Made by a program: the position numbers and the translations under genes
Notes under the pieces: generated by a model
The model's database searches: none
Told to the model about the DNA's origin: nothing
Seen by the model: the letters and a program-made list of their open reading frames with translations, nothing else
Shown: in pieces, positions 26,535 through 34,739 of the stretch
How the letters are laid out: each line of letters opens with the position of its first letter
How positions within the stretch are numbered: the first letter of the stretch is position 1
From: Dietzia timorensis
GTDB lineage: Bacteria; Actinomycetota; Actinomycetes; Mycobacteriales; Mycobacteriaceae
Length of the DNA stretch: 64,000 nucleotides
Reading direction: 5' to 3'
Assembly (NCBI RefSeq): GCF_001659785.1
Contig: NZ_CP015961.1
Coordinates: 1,116,001 to 1,180,000, forward strand

Positions 26535-28661
26535 ATGGCAGCGCAAGTAAAGCCCACCGGGGGCCTGTCGAACATTCTCGACGGGCTCGACCCGCAACAG
26601 CGAGAAGCCGTCCTCGCTCCCCGCGGTCCCGTCTGCATCCTCGCCGGTGCGGGCACGGGCAAGACCCGCACCATCACGCGTCGCATCGCCTACCTCGTCG
26701 AACAGGGACACGTACGGGCCGATCAGGTCCTCGCCGTCACCTTCACTTCCCGCGCTGCCGGCGAGCTGCGCAGCCGGTTGGCGTCTCTCGGTACGCTGCA
26801 GGCCGGGACGGGGACGGTCCAGGCACGCACCTTCCACGCTGCAGCCCTGCGCAACCTCCGCTTCTTCTGGCAGCGAGCGTACGGCGATACGCAATGGGAA
26901 CTGCTCGACAACAAGTTTCGCGCCGTCGCGCAGTCTGCACGCCGTACCGGCCTCGACGCGGGGACAGACATGCTCCGAGATCTCATCTCCGAGATCGATT
27001 GGGCGAAATCCTCGCTGGTTCCCCCCGATGCCTACGCCGAGCGGGCCAGGGCGCTGGAACGCGATACGCCGGTGCGTCGGGAGCAGGTGGCCGAGATCTA
27101 CCGCACGTACGAGGAGCTCAAGGTCGCCGGAGAGGTGCGGCTGTTGGATTTCGACGATCTCCTCGGTTATATGGCCACCGCCCTCGAGGAGGTGCCCGAC
27201 ATCGCCCGCGAGTTCCGTGACCGCTACCGCTGCTTCGTGGTCGACGAGTTCCAGGACATCACCCCGAGTCAGGAACGCCTGTTGCGCGCCTGGCTCGGTC
27301 CGCGCAACGATCTCACCGTTGTCGGCGACGTCAATCAGACGATCTACACGTTCGCAGGCGCGGAACCGAACTACCTGTTGCGGTTCGGCGCGCAACACGA
27401 TAATGCGGTGCAGGTCAAGCTCGAATCGGACTATCGCTCGACCCCTCAGATCGTCGACTTCGCCAACGGCGTCATCAAGGGCGGATCGAAGCGATTCCAG
27501 GCCGCCGGCCTCACCCTCCGCGGCATGCGCGCGCCGGGCCCACTCCCGCAGCTTGCCGAGTACCCGGACGAGGACCAGGAGGCCGCGGGCGTCGCCGCGG
27601 AGATCGCCGAGCTCATCGCCTGCGGCGTCGCCGCCTCCGAGATCGCGGTGCTCTACCGCGTCAACTCCCAGTCCGAACGTATTGAGGCGGCGCTCGATTC
27701 GCAGGGCATCTCCTACCTGGTCAAGGGAGGAGAAGGGTTCTTCGACCGGCCGGAGATCAAGCAGGCGATGACAGTATTCGTCCGCCTCGCCGGCAACCCC
27801 GACGTGGCCGCCGCCGACACCACGCCCCAAGAGGTGTCCGCGCGGATGCGCGCCGCACTGCACCCCGTGGGGCTGACCGATGCGGAGCCTTCGGGGGAGA
27901 AGGCGCGCGATAAGTGGCGCGCCCTCGACGCCCTCGCAGGTCTCGCCGAGGAGCTCGCCGCGCAACCGGTCGACCCGGAAAGCGGAGCAGGGCGAACCCT
28001 CTCCGGGGTCGTCGCCGCTTTGCGCGAGCGGGCGAGTGCGCGTCACGCGCCGCAGACTGACGGCGTCACTCTCGCGACCATCCACGCGGCCAAGGGGCTC
28101 GAATGGGATGCGGTATTCCTCATCGGTGCGCACGAGGGGAATATCCCGATCAGCCACGCGATCAAGAAGGGCCCTGAGGCCGTCGAGGAGGAGCGGCGCC
28201 TGCTCTACGTCGGCGTCACCCGCGCGCGCGAACACCTCTACGTCTCATGGGCCAAGGCACGGAACCCCGGCGGCCGCGCAACCCGGCAGCCGAGCGGCCT
28301 GCTCGATGAGGTCATGCCGGACGAACTGCGCGCAGAGGCCCTCATCCCGCGCGGAAATTCGGGCAAGCGCACTGACGGGTGCAAGAACTGTGGCTCCGAC
28401 GTCCCGCCGGACCGTAAGGGCTTCAGCTACTGCTCCGACTGCGCCACCGATGCCGACTATGAAATGTTCGACCGCCTGCGCTCGTGGCGCCGCGACGTCG
28501 CCGGAGAAAAACCGGTCTACACGGTCTTCTCCAACGACACTCTCGCCGCCATCGCCGTGGCGCGGCCGGCAAATACGCGCGAACTCGGCCGAATCAAGGG
28601 AATCGGATCGCACAAGCTAGACGCTTTCGGTCCCGCGGTCTTGACTCTTCTCGCAGAGTAG
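26535..28661 (+). CDS. uvrD2: ATP-dependent DNA helicase UvrD2
   Basis: This encodes 708 residues of a superfamily-1 helicase with P-loop AGAGTGKTRT (K43), DEFQD (D237-E238), NQTIYTFAGAEP and HAAKGLEWDAV. The C-terminus carries a tetracysteine motif C616-x2-C619-x13-C633-x2-C636 followed by an HRDC domain, the architecture of mycobacterial UvrD2, where the tetracysteine tether and HRDC modulate DNA unwinding. The ATG at 26535 has a spaced AAAGGCGGGG upstream; an ATG at 26493 would add 14 residues with no ribosome site. It is convergent with the ABC1 kinase gene, with only 25 bp between stops. Confidence 0.92.
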   Translation: MAAQVKPTGGLSNILDGLDPQQREAVLAPRGPVCILAGAGTGKTRTITRRIAYLVEQGHVRADQVLAVTFTSRAAGELRSRLASLGTLQAGTGTVQARTFHAAALRNLRFFWQRAYGDTQWELLDNKFRAVAQSARRTGLDAGTDMLRDLISEIDWAKSSLVPPDAYAERARALERDTPVRREQVAEIYRTYEELKVAGEVRLLDFDDLLGYMATALEEVPDIAREFRDRYRCFVVDEFQDITPSQERLLRAWLGPRNDLTVVGDVNQTIYTFAGAEPNYLLRFGAQHDNAVQVKLESDYRSTPQIVDFANGVIKGGSKRFQAAGLTLRGMRAPGPLPQLAEYPDEDQEAAGVAAEIAELIACGVAASEIAVLYRVNSQSERIEAALDSQGISYLVKGGEGFFDRPEIKQAMTVFVRLAGNPDVAAADTTPQEVSARMRAALHPVGLTDAEPSGEKARDKWRALDALAGLAEELAAQPVDPESGAGRTLSGVVAALRERASARHAPQTDGVTLATIHAAKGLEWDAVFLIGAHEGNIPISHAIKKGPEAVEEERRLLYVGVTRAREHLYVSWAKARNPGGRATRQPSGLLDEVMPDELRAEALIPRGNSGKRTDGCKNCGSDVPPDRKGFSYCSDCATDADYEMFDRLRSWRRDVAGEKPVYTVFSNDTLAAIAVARPANTRELGRIKGIGSHKLDAFGPAVLTLLAE

Positions 28662-28686
28662 GGCTCGTCCTGCTCCGCGGCGCGGG

Positions 28687-30012
28687 TCAGGCCTCGTCGG
28701 CCATGTCGAAGATGTGCGGCATCCAATGCTTGACCGTCGCGCGGTATGACACGGTCGATTCCAGCTGGCACAAGATGCCGACCGAACCGCCGAGCACACG
28801 GTGGATCATCGCGTACTTGCGAGGAAGCGAAAACGAACGCTCGACGCGGAACTGCTCGCCGGTGACGTCGCCGTAGACCGCGGCGATGTTCTGCATCCAC
28901 TCGCGGCTGAACGAGAACTCGTCGCTGTGTAGCGGCTCGATAAACGGCCGGAGGAAAGCCATCGCGGAGTCGGCCGAAAGGTCGGCGCGCTTGGCGAGGT
29001 AGCCCTCCGAGCGCATGAGCTCGAGCAGGTCCTCGCCGCGGTCGGCGAGCGCGAGACCCATCATCTGTTCGAGGGCGCCGGGGAAACCATAGGGAAGATC
29101 GATGATCGCGCCGAAATCGAGGGCGACCATCGTGCCGTCCTGTGCGATGAGGAAATTCCCAGGGTGCGGGTCCCCGTGCAGCGCGCCGGCCAGTGACGGT
29201 GAAGCGAACTGGAACTCGGTGAGGAGCTCGGCCGCACGCGCGCGCCGCTCCGGAGTTCCGTCGGCGATGACCTTCGTCAACGGCTCGCCCTCGGCCCATT
29301 CGGAGACCACGACCTTCGGGGCGCTGGCCAGCACGGCGGGAGCGCTGATCTGCGGGTGATCGGCAAAAGCGCGGTGGAAGCGGCGCTGGTTGTCCGCCTC
29401 GGAACGGTAGTCGAGTTCCGCGGCGGCGGATTCGCTCAGCTCGTCGACGACGGCCTTGATGTCGGTTCCCGGCGAAAGCGGGCGCATGAGTGGGGCGACT
29501 CGGCGGATCTGACGCAGATCCGACAACAGTGCATCGTCCGCGCCCGGATACTGGATCTTGACAGCTACCTCGCGACCGTCAGACCAGACTCCGCGGTGGA
29601 CCTGGCCGATCGAGGCGGCCTTGACCGCGTTGAGGTCCAGGTCGGTGAAACGCTTCCGCCAGGCGGTGCCCAGCTGCTGGTCGAGAACATGTGCAACGGT
29701 CTCCGGCGGCAACGGGGGCGCCTCGGCCTGCAATTTCGACAGCGATTCGCGGAAGGGTTTGGCGTATCGCTCGGGCATCGACGCCTCGAAGACGCTGAGG
29801 GCCTGGCCGACCTTCATCGCCCCGCCCTTGAGCTCGCCGAGCACTGCGAACGCCTGATCGGCGGCCGAATCCAGGAGTTCCTGACTCAGCTCGCCATCGC
29901 TTCGGCCGACGGCACGCCGCCCGATTGAGCGTGCCGCATTGCCCGCGACGCCAAGAGGCAAACTTGCCAGCTTGACGGCCCGAGACCTCGAACTGCGGCG
30001 TACTTCATTCAC
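28687..30012 (-). CDS. ABC1/UbiB-family atypical kinase (Rv3197-like)
   Basis: This encodes 441 residues with the ABC1 family motifs: KxGQ-type signature LKGGAMKVGQALSVFEA, ASIGQVHRGVW, the nucleotide-binding Lys in EVAVKIQYPG, HGDPHPGN and the DFG equivalent LDFGAI. Family members are atypical kinases or ATPases, often tied to quinone or lipid pathways; Rv3197 is linked to macrolide resistance. I chose GTG at 30012 because it overlaps the upstream ThiF-like stop as GTGA and gives the family N-terminus; the open frame extends to 30261 without similarity. Confidence 0.88.
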   Translation of the reverse strand: MNEVRRSSRSRAVKLASLPLGVAGNAARSIGRRAVGRSDGELSQELLDSAADQAFAVLGELKGGAMKVGQALSVFEASMPERYAKPFRESLSKLQAEAPPLPPETVAHVLDQQLGTAWRKRFTDLDLNAVKAASIGQVHRGVWSDGREVAVKIQYPGADDALLSDLRQIRRVAPLMRPLSPGTDIKAVVDELSESAAAELDYRSEADNQRRFHRAFADHPQISAPAVLASAPKVVVSEWAEGEPLTKVIADGTPERRARAAELLTEFQFASPSLAGALHGDPHPGNFLIAQDGTMVALDFGAIIDLPYGFPGALEQMMGLALADRGEDLLELMRSEGYLAKRADLSADSAMAFLRPFIEPLHSDEFSFSREWMQNIAAVYGDVTGEQFRVERSFSLPRKYAMIHRVLGGSVGILCQLESTVSYRATVKHWMPHIFDMADEA

Positions 30013-30956
30013 GCCACCACTATGCCAAAGTCGGCCTCCGAGGCGCCGCACCCACAGCGTGAGTGGGGTTGCCATTTGCGGCGCCGCCACAGCCCCTGTT
30101 CGACCGAGATCTCGACAGAATGACCGAGGGTGAGCATGGACTCCGCGCCGCTGCGGCGGAGCGTATTCATCTCCGCCAACACGAGCGCGACCGCCGATAC
30201 GCGGGAGGGAATCGGTGCCCATCCGCTGGTAAACAGCAGTTGCGCCGACATCGCCGGCCACTGCGGATTGCGGTCGGTCCTATACAGGTCCGCACAACGA
30301 AGGCACGCCGTGCGTGCCGGCACCACCGTCGGACCGACGACGACCCTGCCATCGCGGCAGGCGAGGTAAATGTGAGGAGTACCACTCCTGGCGAGCGCGT
30401 CGAGAACGAGTGGATCCGGGACCAGATCATCGGCGAGAACGACGATGTCTGCCGGGCCCAGACGCTGCCACGGCGGCCGCTCGAGGTCGAGGCGAAGCCC
30501 GAGCCTCTCAGACCACTGGCAGCGGAACCCGGCCTGGCCGAGCGGGGCTTCGACGCGGCGGGCCATGTCCCCGCGCCCGACCATGTGAACCACGGAGCCA
30601 CCCGGTTCCGGAGGACATTGGGGTCCACGCCCGGGCGCGGATTCCCACGGATCCGGCACCGCCCGGCCACGTTCCAGTACACCCTCGGCCACCAGCGATT
30701 CCACGAGCTCGGAGATGACATTCTCGTAAGTAGAGGAAAGGGACGTGGATGCGAGTGCGTGCGGCAGCGGGGTTTCCCCGTCGAGGCGATGGAGAACAGC
30801 GAGCATGTCCCGCGCCCGCACTCCGCGGGGGAGCGGAACTGTGAGCGCCACATCGTCGCTCAACCCGAACTGGAGCTCCTCCTCGCCCCGGCACAGGGCA
30901 ATGGTGCGCGCGGGGAGAGCGGGATAGGCCTGCGGGACGAGCGTGACCGGCGTCAT
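30009..30956 (-). CDS. ThiF-like/cyclodehydratase-type protein (Rv3196-like)
   Basis: This encodes 315 residues. The middle has a degraded Rossmann-type segment (PADIVVLADDLVPDPLVL) and the C-terminal half carries zinc-type Cys pairs, TACLRCADLYR and SRCGCGA, in the arrangement of E1-like ThiF proteins and the ThiF-like half of thiazole/oxazole cyclodehydratases. A glycine-rich ATP loop is not obvious, so it may bind a peptide or partner rather than adenylate one. I chose ATG at 30956, which gives the family N-terminus; a start at 30989 is also open. It overlaps the ABC1 kinase gene by 4 nt, so the two are probably made together. Confidence 0.75.
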   Translation of the reverse strand: MTPVTLVPQAYPALPARTIALCRGEEELQFGLSDDVALTVPLPRGVRARDMLAVLHRLDGETPLPHALASTSLSSTYENVISELVESLVAEGVLERGRAVPDPWESAPGRGPQCPPEPGGSVVHMVGRGDMARRVEAPLGQAGFRCQWSERLGLRLDLERPPWQRLGPADIVVLADDLVPDPLVLDALARSGTPHIYLACRDGRVVVGPTVVPARTACLRCADLYRTDRNPQWPAMSAQLLFTSGWAPIPSRVSAVALVLAEMNTLRRSGAESMLTLGHSVEISVEQGLWRRRKWQPHSRCGCGASEADFGIVVA

Positions 30957-31021
30957 GGGTGAAACACTTCCACGACCCGGGTGCGCCATGGGGGCGCTAC
31001 TTTCGCGGCCGCGCGCCGCGC

Positions 31022-31033
31022 TACATTGGGCGA
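31022..31033 (+). promoter_or_regulatory. Leaderless-type -10 element of the YgjP-like gene
   Basis: TACATT at 31022-31027 is followed by 6 nt and ATG at 31034, with no ribosome site. Confidence 0.5.
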
Positions 31034-31657
31034 ATGCACTCCGAACCCGGCGCGTTTCCCACCGACCCCGACGACCCGTCGGTCGACATCGTGCGGTCGT
31101 CGCGGCGCAAGCGCACGGTGTCCGCGCGGGTCGAGGGCGATCGGGTGGTCGTTCGGGTTCCGGCTGGGCTCTCGCGCGCCGAGGAGCGGGGACACGTGAC
31201 CAATATGCTCGCCAGCCTCGCCCGCAAACACGGACGTTCGAATACCCGTGGATCAGACGCCTACCTGCGGCGCAGGGCTCGAGAGCTCGCGGAGAAATGG
31301 CTGGACACCCCGCGCGGGAAGCCGGTGATCGACGACCTCCGGTCCATCACCTGGGTCGCTCCGATGCGCACGCGGTGGGCATCCTGCACGCCGGCGACTG
31401 GCACTATCCGCGTGAGTAGCTCGCTTCAGCGCGCCCCCGGGTATGTGCTCGACTACATCCTCGTCCACGAGCTCGCGCACCTTCGCACGCACGGCCACAC
31501 GGCGGAATTCTGGCGCCGCGTCGGAGCCTTCCCGCACGTCGAACGGGCGCACGGGTTCCTGCAGGCCTGGTCGCTTTTCGCGGATGACGTCGCCGGTACC
31601 GCGCCCGACATGTCGGGCGCGGAGCCGGAGGACTGGAGCGAACCCGACGACCACTAG
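31034..31657 (+). CDS. YgjP-like zinc metallopeptidase (M48-related)
   Basis: This encodes 207 residues. The zincin motif H145-ELAH149 is followed by THGHTAEFW, where His155 takes the third-ligand position of the family pattern HELAHxxxxxHxxxFW. The preceding WASCTPATGTIRVSSSL segment is also characteristic. It is cytosolic, with no signal peptide. The ATG at 31034 is supported by a leaderless-type TACATT 6 nt upstream; an in-frame start at 30959 would overlap the divergent gene. It is convergent with the DUF2342 gene. The biological substrate is unknown. Confidence 0.85.
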   Translation: MHSEPGAFPTDPDDPSVDIVRSSRRKRTVSARVEGDRVVVRVPAGLSRAEERGHVTNMLASLARKHGRSNTRGSDAYLRRRARELAEKWLDTPRGKPVIDDLRSITWVAPMRTRWASCTPATGTIRVSSSLQRAPGYVLDYILVHELAHLRTHGHTAEFWRRVGAFPHVERAHGFLQAWSLFADDVAGTAPDMSGAEPEDWSEPDDH

Positions 31658-31681
31658 CCGCCTGGCGGAGCGTCCGGCTCG

Positions 31682-33256
31682 CTAGCGCTGCTCCGGGGAA
31701 TCGGGACCGGCGCCGTCACCTGATTCGTTGTCCTTGTCGGATCCGCCGGGCTCCTCGCCGGCGTGTTCGCGCAGGTAGTTTTCGATCTCCTCGAACGGAT
31801 CGACAGGGCCGGATCCCCCCTCGGACGAGTCCGCCGCATCCGGGGAGCCGGCAACCTTCGAGGCTTCCTCATCAGCGGCGAGGATCCGGTCGATGACGGC
31901 CGCGGGATTGGAGATGTCCTCGGCGCCGGGGAGCAGATCAGGGTGCGACCACAGGCGATCGCGGTCGGCGGTGCCCACCGAATCGGTGATGCGCTGCCAC
32001 ATCGTCGCGGCCTCGCGTGCCATGCGGGGGCGCAGCTCGAGCCCGACCATGTCCGCAAACGTCTTCTCGGCCGCGCCACCGGTCGCTCGGCGGCGAATCC
32101 AGGTCTCGCGCAGCGCCGACGTGCTCGGCAGTCGATCGGTGATCGCGGCGGACACGACGACGTCGACCCAGCCCTCGACGAGAGCGAGAAGCGTTTCCAG
32201 GCGCTTCGCAGCCTGCTCGTTGACGTTCGAGATCTTCGGACCGATGTCGCCGCCGCTGAGCATCTCCTGCATCTTCTGCGGGTCGGACAGAATCGACGGA
32301 TCGAATCCGCCGGAGTTCATCTTCCCCGCGAGGTCGTCCATCGACGAGGTATCGATGCGAATGCCGCGCGCGTACTCCTCGATCGTCGCGACCATGCGCG
32401 AACGCAGCCAAGGCGCGGCCGCGTAGAGCCGCACGTGCGCAGCCTCGCGCGCCGCGCAGAACACCATTACCTCCTGCGCCGGAAGCTCGAGCTCCTCTGC
32501 GAAATCCGAGACCGCCTTCGGCAGGAGCGCTGCCGTGCCCTCGGGGGCGAAGGGGAGACCGATCTCCGAGGCGAACAGCACCTCCGGGGCGAGCGCGGCA
32601 AGGCCTTGGCCGAGCTGCATCCCGAATCCGACCTGTCCGGCCTTCTCGAGCATCCCGAACAGCGGGCCGGCCATCTGCTTGGCCTCCTCGGGCATAGCCT
32701 CCTTGGACGCGCCGCCGACCTGCTCTGCCATGGGGCCGGCGATCTCCTTCCACGAATCCATCGACTTCTGGACCCAGGTGCGCGGCGTCCACGCCTCCTG
32801 GCGATGCGTCGCCGTGGGGAACTCGGTGGTGTCGTCGAGCCACAACTCCGCGAGGCGCAGCGACTCCGTGACGGCGGAGTTCTGCTTCTCCGTGGCGTGA
32901 GTGTCCTTCGCGAGCTGGCCGAGCGCGATGTTCTCGGCGAGCTGGTAATTAACCGGGTCATCCGTGGACTGATTCATCGCCGTGCCCATGGAGCCGAGCA
33001 TCTGGCCGAACTGGTTGAGGATCGCGCCGAGATCGCCGCCGAATCCACCGGGCGGCTGCTGGCCGCCGGAGCCACCGCCGGCATTGCCGGTTCCGCCGGC
33101 GCCCGGGAAACCGAAGCCGAACCCGAAACCGCCGGGCTGCTGCTGGCCGTTGCCGCTGCCATCGCCGCCGCTGCCGTTGTTTTTCTCGTTGCCCTTTCCA
33201 GACGAGTCCTCACCGTCGTCGCCTGAAGAAGCTGAAAATCCGAAGGGCTGATTCAT
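31682..33256 (-). CDS. DUF2342 zinc-dependent metalloprotease family protein (Rv3195-like)
   Basis: This encodes 524 residues. A low-complexity Gly/Asn/Gln-rich N-terminus (1-75) is followed by the DUF2342 domain. The predicted active site is CAAREAAHVRLYAAAPWL, in which the zincin HExxH is REAAH, with EGWVDVVVSAA as the downstream acidic element. The C-terminal 60 residues are acidic and disordered. The family lies in the Rv3193-Rv3196 block of mycobacteria; proteolytic activity is by annotation only. There is no signal peptide. Confidence 0.85.
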   Translation of the reverse strand: MNQPFGFSASSGDDGEDSSGKGNEKNNGSGGDGSGNGQQQPGGFGFGFGFPGAGGTGNAGGGSGGQQPPGGFGGDLGAILNQFGQMLGSMGTAMNQSTDDPVNYQLAENIALGQLAKDTHATEKQNSAVTESLRLAELWLDDTTEFPTATHRQEAWTPRTWVQKSMDSWKEIAGPMAEQVGGASKEAMPEEAKQMAGPLFGMLEKAGQVGFGMQLGQGLAALAPEVLFASEIGLPFAPEGTAALLPKAVSDFAEELELPAQEVMVFCAAREAAHVRLYAAAPWLRSRMVATIEEYARGIRIDTSSMDDLAGKMNSGGFDPSILSDPQKMQEMLSGGDIGPKISNVNEQAAKRLETLLALVEGWVDVVVSAAITDRLPSTSALRETWIRRRATGGAAEKTFADMVGLELRPRMAREAATMWQRITDSVGTADRDRLWSHPDLLPGAEDISNPAAVIDRILAADEEASKVAGSPDAADSSEGGSGPVDPFEEIENYLREHAGEEPGGSDKDNESGDGAGPDSPEQR

Positions 33257-33391
33257 GCCACCACGCTACCGAACCCATGGGCGCGAAAGCACCGCCTCAG
33301 GGGGGCTGTTCGCGCTGGGCGTAACCGGGAATACCGCATGGATCGACGAGAAAACCCGGCGGCAAAGCGCGGGATTGTCCGGTCGGGTCGA

Positions 33392-33404
33392 TAGGCTGGT
33401 CCGC
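33392..33404 (+). promoter_or_regulatory. Leaderless-type -10 element of the PDZ-Lon gene
   Basis: TAGGCT at 33392-33397 precedes the GTG at 33405 by 7 nt. It supports that start over longer in-frame codons from 33255. Confidence 0.5.
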
Positions 33405-34583
33405 GTGAGCCGCAGAATCAGCACCCTCCTGGTCGCTTTCGTGACCCTGGCCCTCGCTGTCGTTGCCTCGTTCACCGTTCGCGTTCCCCTCGTCGCGATG
33501 GGGCCCGGCCCGGTGTTCGACACGCTCGGCACGGTCGAGGTGCCCGAGGGGTCGGTCGACGACCCGATGGGCGGCGCTGGGGGAACGGCATCGGGCGGTG
33601 GCGGCGAAGGCGACGAGGACACCGTCGCCCGGCCCATCGTCGAGATCACCGGCGCCGAGCCGGATTCGACCGAGGGCGTGCTGGATATGACCACCGTCGC
33701 CGTCCACCAGAACCTGCGCTTCGCCGATGCGCTCACGCTGTGGCTCGACCCGAAGCAGACGGTTGTCCCGCGGGATCAGGTGTTTCCGCCCGATCGCACG
33801 CAGGAGCAGGTCGACGAGCAGAACGCGCAGCTCATGGTCGGCTCGGAGAATTCCGCGGCCGCCGCGGCGTTCCGCCACCTGGATCTGCCGATGGTGCCGA
33901 CTGTGCGGGGCATCGTCGAGGGCGGCGCGGCCGACGGGCTGCTCGAGGAGGGCGACCGCATTCTCACCATTGACGGGAAGAAGATCGCCGACTCGAACGC
34001 GTTGGTCGAGTACGTCTCCGCCAAGCGTCCCGGGGACGAGCTCGACGTGGAATTCGAGCGGCCTGCGACGTCATCCGGTGATGATGGTGCGGGGCCGGGT
34101 TCCGGCGGCACCGAGAAGTTGGAAGAAACGGTCAAGCTCACTCCGGGCGACCCCGAGGAGGGCACCGAACCGGACCAGGGCTACCTCGGCGTGATGGTCG
34201 GGGACCTGCCCGCGAACGGGACGAACGTGAAGATCAACCTCGACGATTCGGTCGGCGGGCCCAGCGCCGGGCTCATGTTCGCGCTCGCGATCGTCGACAA
34301 GCTCAGCCCCGGGGAGCTCACGGCCGGCAAACACATCGCCGGAACCGGCGAGATCGACGGGGAGGGAGAAGTCGGGCCGATTGGCGGAATCCGCCACAAG
34401 ATCGTTGCCGCGCATGACGACGGGGCCACGGCATTCCTCGTGCCGGCCGACAATTGCGCCGAGGCGATGACGGATCCGCCGGAGGGCATCGACTTGGTGA
34501 AGGTCGGCACCCTCGACGACGCGGTCGACGCGCTGGACGCGCTGGGCTCCGGCCGCGAGCCGCAGACCTGTACGACGGGATAG
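33405..34583 (+). CDS. PDZ-domain Lon-type (S16) serine protease (Rv3194c-like)
   Basis: This encodes 392 residues: an N-terminal membrane helix (LLVAFVTLALAVVASFTV), a PDZ domain around residues 160-215 (VRGIVEGGAADGLLEEGD), and a C-terminal Lon proteolytic domain with the Ser/Lys dyad S287 in GGPSAGLMFAL and K332 in IRHKIVAA. Family members are membrane-tethered proteases facing outside. The open frame continues upstream to 33255, but the leaderless promoter and the family N-terminus support GTG at 33405. Confidence 0.9.
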   Translation: MSRRISTLLVAFVTLALAVVASFTVRVPLVAMGPGPVFDTLGTVEVPEGSVDDPMGGAGGTASGGGGEGDEDTVARPIVEITGAEPDSTEGVLDMTTVAVHQNLRFADALTLWLDPKQTVVPRDQVFPPDRTQEQVDEQNAQLMVGSENSAAAAAFRHLDLPMVPTVRGIVEGGAADGLLEEGDRILTIDGKKIADSNALVEYVSAKRPGDELDVEFERPATSSGDDGAGPGSGGTEKLEETVKLTPGDPEEGTEPDQGYLGVMVGDLPANGTNVKINLDDSVGGPSAGLMFALAIVDKLSPGELTAGKHIAGTGEIDGEGEVGPIGGIRHKIVAAHDDGATAFLVPADNCAEAMTDPPEGIDLVKVGTLDDAVDALDALGSGREPQTCTTG

Positions 34584-34739
34584 TTATCACGGGGTAGTAC
34601 TGCGGGGGTCGGGGGCGCTTGCTTAATGCACACGGCGCGGGTGCGGGTTCGCTGCGTAAAGTGAATCTCACGTTGTACCTTCGGGCCTGGGCGCTGCCGC
34701 GCACCCGCGGCCCGGCTTGCTCTTGAGAAGGGATCGCCC

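Noticed and set aside
26487-28235. A 582-codon open frame on the minus strand
   Set aside because: It is the exact antisense of uvrD2, whose motifs are unambiguous; the long frame follows from high GC at third positions.
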